11,878 bases of DNA from Burkholderiales bacterium. Lineage in GTDB: Bacteria > Pseudomonadota > Gammaproteobacteria > Burkholderiales > Burkholderiaceae_C. Under the pieces are notes generated by a model that worked only from the letters and a program-made list of their open reading frames with translations, was not told where the DNA came from and ran no database searches. The stretch's first letter is position 1. Each line of letters starts with the position of its first letter. Below, piece after piece: positions 7,212 to 11,878 of the stretch. Location: assembly GCA_025352345.1 (NCBI GenBank), contig JANXTP010000225.1, forward strand, positions 1 through 11,878, given 5' to 3'. The translations under genes were made by a program, and so were the position numbers.

Positions 7212-8243
7212 GTGGACCCTCCCTTGTGGAAGACGAAGTTCGTGTTGCGCGATTCGGCCGACCTGTCCAAGCTGCAGGAAAGCGGCATCCGGGAGTGCCG
7301 GATCGATGTTCCCAGGGGCTTGGACGTCGCCGACCCAGACGACGTCAGATTGTTGACCGCCGTGGTGAGCCCGCCACGGATTCGCCGCATGCCGCGTTGG
7401 ATGTCGACACCGCGACCGGTGCACCGCGCGGCCGCGTTGTGCAACCAGGCGCGTGCTGCGGTGATTTCGTTGTTCGCCGAGGCCCGCATGGGCCGCGTGG
7501 TCTGCAGCGAACAGTGTGCCGAGCTGGTCAACGAGATCGCCGGCTCGGTGTGGCGTAACCCGACTGTGCTGCTTTCCCTGGCATGTCTGAAGACCCACGA
7601 TCACTACAGCGACATGCATTCGGTCGTGGTGGCCGCCTTGATGGCTGCGCTTGCCAAGCAACGCCATCTGGGCGAGGCACAGACCCGGATGGCGGCCCAG
7701 GCAGGCCTGCTGCACGACATGGGCAAGGCAGTGATGCCGCCGCACATCCTGAACAAGCCCGGCAAGCTCACCGACGAGGAGTTCGCGATCATCCGGACGC
7801 ACCCGCAGTACGGTCACGCCTTGCTGCAGGCCGACGAGTCGGTCCACGATGCCGTGCTCGATGTCTGGTTGCATCACCACGAAAAGATGGACGGATCGGG
7901 CTACCCCGACAAGCTCTCGGGCGGCCAGATCTCGTTGTTCGCGCGGATGGGGACGGTGTGCGATGTCGAGACGCGATCACCTCGAACCGGCCGTACAGGC
8001 AAGGCTGGGATCCAGCCGAGTCGATTGTCCGGATGGTCAGCTGGGCCAAAGGGCACTTCGATCCGGTGATCTTCTCGACCCAGCAGGGTCTGCATGTCAC
8101 GCCGCGCCCGCTGGACCTGTCGAACGTGAACTGTGCTGAATCACGTCAGCAGCCGCGAATCGAACGACAGCTGGAAATTCACCCACCTGGACGCGTTGTG
8201 GGCCGGCGAGGAGGCCCTGCGCAAGCGAGGTCTCAAGGTCTAG
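7212..8243 (+). pseudogene. decayed DUF3391 / HD-GYP c-di-GMP phosphodiesterase
   Basis: The intact family degrades cyclic di-GMP; here the gene is broken. Reading from 7212, the DUF3391 part starts abruptly at DPPLWKTKFVLRDSADL and lacks the first 20-25 residues (the LRLGM..GSW part of relatives). The HD-GYP core is well kept: HD-x-GK at 168-172 and HHHEKMDGSGYP at 221-232. One base is missing at 7968-7969, so DAITSNRPYRQGWDPAES continues in another frame. At about 8066-8077 GHFDPVIF runs directly into STQQGLHV, skipping some 40-50 residues of the usual C-terminal region (FVKSVGIYPVGSLVRL-like in relatives). One extra base near 8132 returns the frame to SSRESNDSWKFTHLDALWAG, the usual ending, stopping at TAG 8241-8243. 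No ribosome site precedes it. Sequencing error could explain the single-base shifts but not the missing segments. Without correction the product ends at 8069. Confidence 0.85.
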
Positions 8244-8288
8244 CCAGACGGGGCGCCGACACCATCCTACACTGACCTTTTGTGATTC

Positions 8289-8293
8289 AGGGG
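8289..8293 (+). promoter_or_regulatory. ribosome binding site of the ABC substrate-binding protein gene
   Basis: AGGGG seven bases before the ATG at 8301. It supports this start over codons further in, and so keeps the unusually long N-terminal part of the signal peptide. A TACACT hexamer at 8268-8273 could be a weak -10 element, but no -35 match accompanies it. Confidence 0.6.
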
Positions 8294-8300
8294 TCGGGCC

Positions 8301-9923
8301 ATGGCATCGGGAGGGTCTGCAGTGTGGTGCGGCGCGCGCAGTGTGTGGGCGAGACACTGCGCTGCCTTGCTGTGCCTGTTGGCGGGCCTGCTGTGGGCCA
8401 CGGCCGTGCAGGCTCAGACACTGCGCTGGGCATCGCAGGGCGATCCGCAGACGATGGATCCGCATTCTCAGAACGAGCTGCTGACCAACAACCTGAACGG
8501 GCAGGTCTACGAGACGTTGGTCAACCGCGACCGCCAATTGGCCATCGTGCCGGTGCTGGCCATCTCATGGCAGCAAAGCGATCCGCTGCACTGGCGCTTC
8601 AGGCTGCGCCCGAACGTCAAGTTCCATGACGGCGCGCCGTTCACCGCCGACGATGTGGTGTTCTCGGTGCAGCGCGCGCGCGACAGCGCATCGGACATCA
8701 CGGCCTACGCGCAGGCGCTGGGCGAGCCCAGGCGGGTCGATGCGCTGACCATCGATTTCGCGCTGAAGCAGGTCAATCCGATCTTTCTGCAGCACCTGAG
8801 CACGGTGCAGATCATGAGCCGTGCGTGGTCCGAAAAGAACGGTGCGGCGCGGCCGATCGACTACAAGAGCCAGCAGGAGGGCTATGCCGCGCTGCACGCG
8901 AACGGCACCGGCCCGTACACGCTGGCGCTGCGGCAGCCCGATGTGAAGACCGTCTACCGCCGATTCCCAGGCTGGTGGGGACAGTTCGAAGGCAATGTGC
9001 AGGAGGTGGTCTACACGCCGATCAAGAGCGACGCCACGCGCATCGCCGCGCTGATTTCAGGTGAGATCGATTTCGTGCTCGACCCCTCGCCGCAAGACAC
9101 GGTGCGGCTGCGCAAGACCCCTGGCGTCAAGCTCATCGAAGGCCCGGAAAACCGCATCGTGTTCATCGGCCTCGACCAGGGCCGCGACCAGCTGCTCTAC
9201 AGCAGCGTCAAGGGCCGCAACCCCTTCAAGGACATCCGCGTGCGCCGTGCGCTGTACCAGGCAATCGACATCGAGACGATTCGCAGCCGTCTGATGCGCG
9301 GCCAGTCGCTGCCCACCGGCGGCATCACGCCGTCGCCACTCGGTGCGTACAACGACGCGGCGCTCGAATCGCGGCTGCCGTTCGCCCTGCCTGCCGCAAA
9401 GCAGGCGATGGCCGAGGCCGGCTACCCGCAAGGCTTCGAGGTGACGCTCGATTGCCCGAACAACCGCTACATCAACGACGAGGAAATCTGCCAGGCGCTG
9501 GCGGTGATGTGGGCCAAGATCGGCGTCAAGCTGCGTGTTAACGCGATGCCGCGCACCACCTACTTTCCGAAGCTGCAGCGGCTCGACACCTCGATGTACC
9601 TGCTGGGTTGGGGCGGCTCGATCACCGATGCCGAAACCACCTTGACCCCGCTGCTGCGCACGCGCGGCGAGGGCGGCATCGGCGCCTGGAATTTCGGCCA
9701 GGTCGCCGATGCCAAGCTCGACGGGCTGGCCGCCGCGTCCAGCCGCGAGGCCGATCCTGTCAAGCGCGAGCAACTGATCAAGGCCGCCTTGCAACAGCAG
9801 AAAGACCAGGTGCTGACCTTGCCGCTGCACCGCCAGGTCGTGCCCTGGGGCGCGCGGCAAAACGTCGACGTGGTGCACCGGGCCGACAACTGGGTTGAGT
9901 TTGCCTGGATACGCATCCGATGA
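8301..9923 (+). CDS. ABC transporter substrate-binding protein, family 5 (peptide/opine type)
   Basis: A periplasmic binding protein of the DppA/OppA class (SBP_bac_5) that would deliver a peptide, opine or similar solute to an ABC importer; the ligand cannot be read from sequence. The 540-residue precursor has a long basic N-region, a hydrophobic core at about 21-33 and likely cleavage after AVQA38, leaving about 502 residues, normal for the family. TLRWASQGDPQTMDPHS opens the mature domain. The family signature W90QQSDPLHWRFRLRPNVKFHDGAP covers 90-113, and ADDVVFSVQRA follows. Later parts include FKDIRVRRALYQAID and a C-terminal PLHRQ. No permease or ATPase gene is adjacent, so its transporter lies elsewhere or it acts with a shared one. 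The stop overlaps the glycerate kinase start as ATGA. It lies 57 bp after the HD-GYP remnant. Confidence 0.92.
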   Translation: MASGGSAVWCGARSVWARHCAALLCLLAGLLWATAVQAQTLRWASQGDPQTMDPHSQNELLTNNLNGQVYETLVNRDRQLAIVPVLAISWQQSDPLHWRFRLRPNVKFHDGAPFTADDVVFSVQRARDSASDITAYAQALGEPRRVDALTIDFALKQVNPIFLQHLSTVQIMSRAWSEKNGAARPIDYKSQQEGYAALHANGTGPYTLALRQPDVKTVYRRFPGWWGQFEGNVQEVVYTPIKSDATRIAALISGEIDFVLDPSPQDTVRLRKTPGVKLIEGPENRIVFIGLDQGRDQLLYSSVKGRNPFKDIRVRRALYQAIDIETIRSRLMRGQSLPTGGITPSPLGAYNDAALESRLPFALPAAKQAMAEAGYPQGFEVTLDCPNNRYINDEEICQALAVMWAKIGVKLRVNAMPRTTYFPKLQRLDTSMYLLGWGGSITDAETTLTPLLRTRGEGGIGAWNFGQVADAKLDGLAAASSREADPVKREQLIKAALQQQKDQVLTLPLHRQVVPWGARQNVDVVHRADNWVEFAWIRIR

Positions 9924-11269
9924 GCAGCCTTGTTTTGCCGGCCGCCGTGCCGTCGCCCCACACCGACCAGCGCGGCTTTCTGCGCGCGCTGTTCGATGCG
10001 GCCGTCGCGCGGGCCTTGCCGGGAGCAGTGATCGCGCCCTTTATGCCGGCGCCACCGCCGGGCCGCACCGTGGTCGTCGGCGCGGGCAAGGCGGGCGGCG
10101 CCATGGCGGCGGCGGTCGATGCGCTGTGGCCGGCCAACGCGCCGCTGTCGGGTCTGGTCGTCACCCGTTACAGCCATGTGCCACCGGCCTATCGATCGGC
10201 ACCGGGCCGCATCGAGGTCGTCGAGGCGGCACACCCGGTGCCCGATGCGGCCGGTCAGCAAGCGGCACAGCGCATCGCTTCGCTGGTGCAGGGCTTGGGA
10301 GCCGACGATTTGGTTTTGTGCCTGATCTCGGGTGGCGGCTCAGCGCTGCTGTCGATGCCGGCCGACGGCGTGTCGCTCGACGACAAGCGCGCCATCAACC
10401 GGGCGCTGCTGCACAGCGGTGCAGCGATCGACGAGATGAACTGCGTGCGCAAGCACCTGTCGGCGATCAAGGGTGGGCGGCTGGCGGCACTGTGCCACCC
10501 GGCGCGCGTGGTCACGCTCTTGATCAGCGATGTGCCGGGCGATGCGCCCGAGGTCATCGCCAGCGGGCCGACGGTGGCTGACCCCAGCACCTGCGCCGAC
10601 GCGCTGGCGATCCTGACGCGCTACGGCATCGACATCCCCGAGGCCGCGCGTCGCGGCTTGGAGACGGGCGCGTTCGAAACGCCGAAGCCGGGCGATCCGG
10701 TGTTCGCCGGCCACGCGGTGCACCTGATCGCGACGCCGCAGCAATCGCTGGAAGCGGCGGCTGCGCTGGCGCGCGCGGCCGGGATCGATGCGCACATCCT
10801 CAGCGACGAGATCGAAGGCGAATCGCGCGAGGTCGGCCGGGTGCATGCCGCGCTGGCGCGCGCGGTGGCCCGGCGCGGCGCGCCGTTCGCGCGGCCCTGC
10901 GTGATCCTCAGCGGCGGCGAGACGACGGTGACGGTGACAACCAAGGGTGGCCGCGGTGGCCGCGCCAGCGAATTCCTGCTGGGGTGTGCGATCGCGCTGC
11001 AGGGCGAGCCGGGCGTGCATGTGCTGGCGGCCGACACCGATGGCATCGATGGCGAGACCGGGATCGACGCGCAAGGGCGCGTCGAGGACAACGCCGGCGC
11101 CGTCGTCACGCCCGACACGCTGGCTCGGGCCGCAGCCGCGGGCTTGGTGCCGCAGGACAGCCTCGATCGCCACGACGCCTACCCATTCTTCGCATCGCTT
11201 GGCGATCTGGTCGTGACCGGCCCGACCTACACCAACGTCAACGACTTTCGGGCGCTGCTGATCCTGTAG
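9920..11269 (+). CDS. glycerate 2-kinase (GckA/TtuD type, MOFRL family)
   Basis: Phosphorylates D-glycerate to 2-phosphoglycerate with ATP in the cytosol, feeding glycerate from glyoxylate, tartrate or hydroxypyruvate breakdown into glycolysis. The 449-residue product matches the family length. The N-terminal DUF4147 part shows VVVGAGKA (51-58), LISGGGSALL (135-144), RKHLSAIKGGRLA (177-189), SDVPGD (203-208) and IASGPT (213-218). The C-terminal MOFRL part shows SGGETTVT (331-338), GRGGRASEF (344-352), ADTDGIDG (371-378), DAYPFF (419-424) and TGPTYTNVNDFRALL (433-447). Relatives usually read GGRN.EF where this has GGRASEF. The ATG overlaps the preceding stop as ATGA, implying coupled translation with the binding protein. 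An approximately 18-residue N-terminal tail precedes the conserved FLRALFDAAV. The gene could be named gckA or ttuD; sequence alone does not choose. Confidence 0.93.
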   Translation: MSSLVLPAAVPSPHTDQRGFLRALFDAAVARALPGAVIAPFMPAPPPGRTVVVGAGKAGGAMAAAVDALWPANAPLSGLVVTRYSHVPPAYRSAPGRIEVVEAAHPVPDAAGQQAAQRIASLVQGLGADDLVLCLISGGGSALLSMPADGVSLDDKRAINRALLHSGAAIDEMNCVRKHLSAIKGGRLAALCHPARVVTLLISDVPGDAPEVIASGPTVADPSTCADALAILTRYGIDIPEAARRGLETGAFETPKPGDPVFAGHAVHLIATPQQSLEAAAALARAAGIDAHILSDEIEGESREVGRVHAALARAVARRGAPFARPCVILSGGETTVTVTTKGGRGGRASEFLLGCAIALQGEPGVHVLAADTDGIDGETGIDAQGRVEDNAGAVVTPDTLARAAAAGLVPQDSLDRHDAYPFFASLGDLVVTGPTYTNVNDFRALLIL

Positions 11270-11320
11270 CTGCCCCCCGCCGCAATCACCCGCCGGGGAC
11301 GGGCACAGCGCTGCTCGGGT

Positions 11321-11324
11321 AAGG
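11321..11324 (+). promoter_or_regulatory. ribosome binding site of the YbbP-type permease gene
   Basis: AAGG lies seven bases before the ATG at 11332 and sets the start of the last gene. The 62-bp gap after the glycerate kinase stop shows no recognisable promoter or terminator, so read-through from upstream is possible. Confidence 0.6.
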
Positions 11325-11331
11325 TGTGGAA

Positions 11332-11878
11332 ATGATCCCAATCGCTGCGCCACCCCGCCACGCCGTGTCTGTCTGGTCTCTGGCCTGGCGCCAGTTGACG
11401 CGCGACTTCCGTGCCGGTGAGCTGCGGCTGCTGTTCGTCGCAGTGGCACTCGCCGTGGCGGCGTTGACGGCCGTGGGCTTCTTTGCCGACCGGCTCAATG
11501 CCGGCCTGTCCCGCGACGCGACGCAACTGCTGGGCGGTGACGCGATCGTGGCCAGCGATCAACCGACGCCTTCGTCCATTGCCGACAAGGCGCGCGCCCT
11601 TGGCTTGGTGACTGCCAGCACCACCACCTTCCCCAGCATGGGTCGCGCGCCCGACGCGCAGGGCGGCGCGTCGCGGCTGGTCAGTGTGAAGGCGGTCAGC
11701 GACGGCTACCCGCTGCGCGGCCAACTGCGCGTGAATGCCGGGTCGGGCACGGCCGACGAAGCCATCTCACGCGCTCCGGCGCCTGGCACGGTGTGGGTCG
11801 AGGCCGCGGTGCTCGACGCGCTGACGCTCAAGGTCGGCGACGACCTGCTGCTCGGAGATGCCACGCTGCGCATCGCGC
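11332..11878 (+). CDS. YbbP/FtsX-family ABC transporter permease (N-terminal part, cut by window edge)
   Basis: Start of a large inner membrane permease of the COG3127 family, which with an ATPase of the LolD/YbbA kind is thought to extract or move lipophilic substrates; E. coli YbbP is the model. The frame is open for 182 codons to the edge, against roughly 800 or more in full relatives. A cytoplasmic start (SLAWRQLTRDFRAGELRLL) leads to one membrane segment at about 32-51 (LLFVAVALAVAALTAVGFFA). The conserved DRLNAGLSRDATQLLGGDAI and SDQP follow, beginning the periplasmic MacB-like domain with VWVEAAVLDALTLKVGD. It runs in the same direction as the glycerate kinase 62 bp upstream, with no obvious functional link. 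The cognate ATPase is not in the window. Confidence 0.85.
   Translation, partial: MIPIAAPPRHAVSVWSLAWRQLTRDFRAGELRLLFVAVALAVAALTAVGFFADRLNAGLSRDATQLLGGDAIVASDQPTPSSIADKARALGLVTASTTTFPSMGRAPDAQGGASRLVSVKAVSDGYPLRGQLRVNAGSGTADEAISRAPAPGTVWVEAAVLDALTLKVGDDLLLGDATLRIA

Noticed and set aside
8136..8243. Separate small gene ending at TAG 8241, with SSRESNDSWKFTHLDALWAG
   Set aside because: The peptide fits the usual C-terminal end of DUF3391/HD-GYP proteins and joins the preceding frame if one base is removed, so it belongs to the pseudogene.
11275..11298. CCCCG/CGGGG inverted repeat just after the glycerate kinase stop
   Set aside because: Only a 5-bp stem around a 14-base loop and no T-run after it, so it does not qualify as an intrinsic terminator.
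10340..11449. Minus-strand open frame of 369 codons opposite the glycerate kinase
   Set aside because: It is an antisense shadow running through the kinase and into the permease start; Arg/His/Ala-rich and without motifs.
1..11878. CRISPR arrays, transposases, integrases, tRNA or rRNA genes
   Set aside because: None seen on either strand; no regularly spaced repeats and no recognisable RNA gene folds.

Overview
The window is about 65-70% GC by eye, with dense genes, many 4-bp start/stop overlaps and strong GC preference at third codon positions. Together with the gene families present (COG3825 vWA protein paired with a MoxR ATPase, di-haem cytochrome c4, a DUF3391/HD-GYP protein, GckA/TtuD glycerate kinase, YbbP-type permease), this points to a betaproteobacterium of the order Burkholderiales, perhaps near the Leptothrix/Rubrivivax/Sphaerotilus group. 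The placement is inferred from protein style; no rRNA or tRNA gene is present to confirm it. The content looks chromosomal: I see no transposase, integrase, CRISPR array or phage gene.

Left half (1-6222), all minus strand, reads as one operon in the order moxR-like AAA+ ATPase, vWA/CoxE-like protein, tamA, tamB. tamB runs off the left edge, so only its N-terminal 716 codons are here. vWA to tamA overlaps by ATGA and tamA to tamB by TTGA. The only gap, between moxR and the vWA gene, holds a possible 30-residue small ORF that overlaps both neighbours. TamA (an Omp85-family outer membrane barrel with POTRA domains) and TamB (an inner-membrane-anchored, periplasm-spanning AsmA-like protein) form the translocation and assembly module. 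MoxR/vWA pairs are generally maturation or chaperone systems, so the operon suggests a link between the two.

Middle (6223-8243): a short divergent promoter region with a TATACT hexamer on each strand, then a periplasmic di-haem cytochrome c4-type protein followed by a clear intrinsic terminator. Next comes a broken DUF3391/HD-GYP c-di-GMP phosphodiesterase gene. It lacks its N-terminus, has two single-base frameshifts and has lost an internal segment, yet its HD and GYP catalytic motifs can still be read.

Right part (8301-11878), plus strand: a secreted family-5 (peptide/opine type) ABC substrate-binding protein without adjacent permeases, coupled by an ATGA overlap to a glycerate 2-kinase. 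After 62 bp comes the start of a YbbP-family ABC permease that leaves the window at the right edge.

Most of the window is conserved housekeeping or envelope biology. The points worth a second look are the MoxR-vWA-TamAB arrangement, the putative small ORF inside it, a lipoprotein-like signal on TamA, and the decaying HD-GYP gene.
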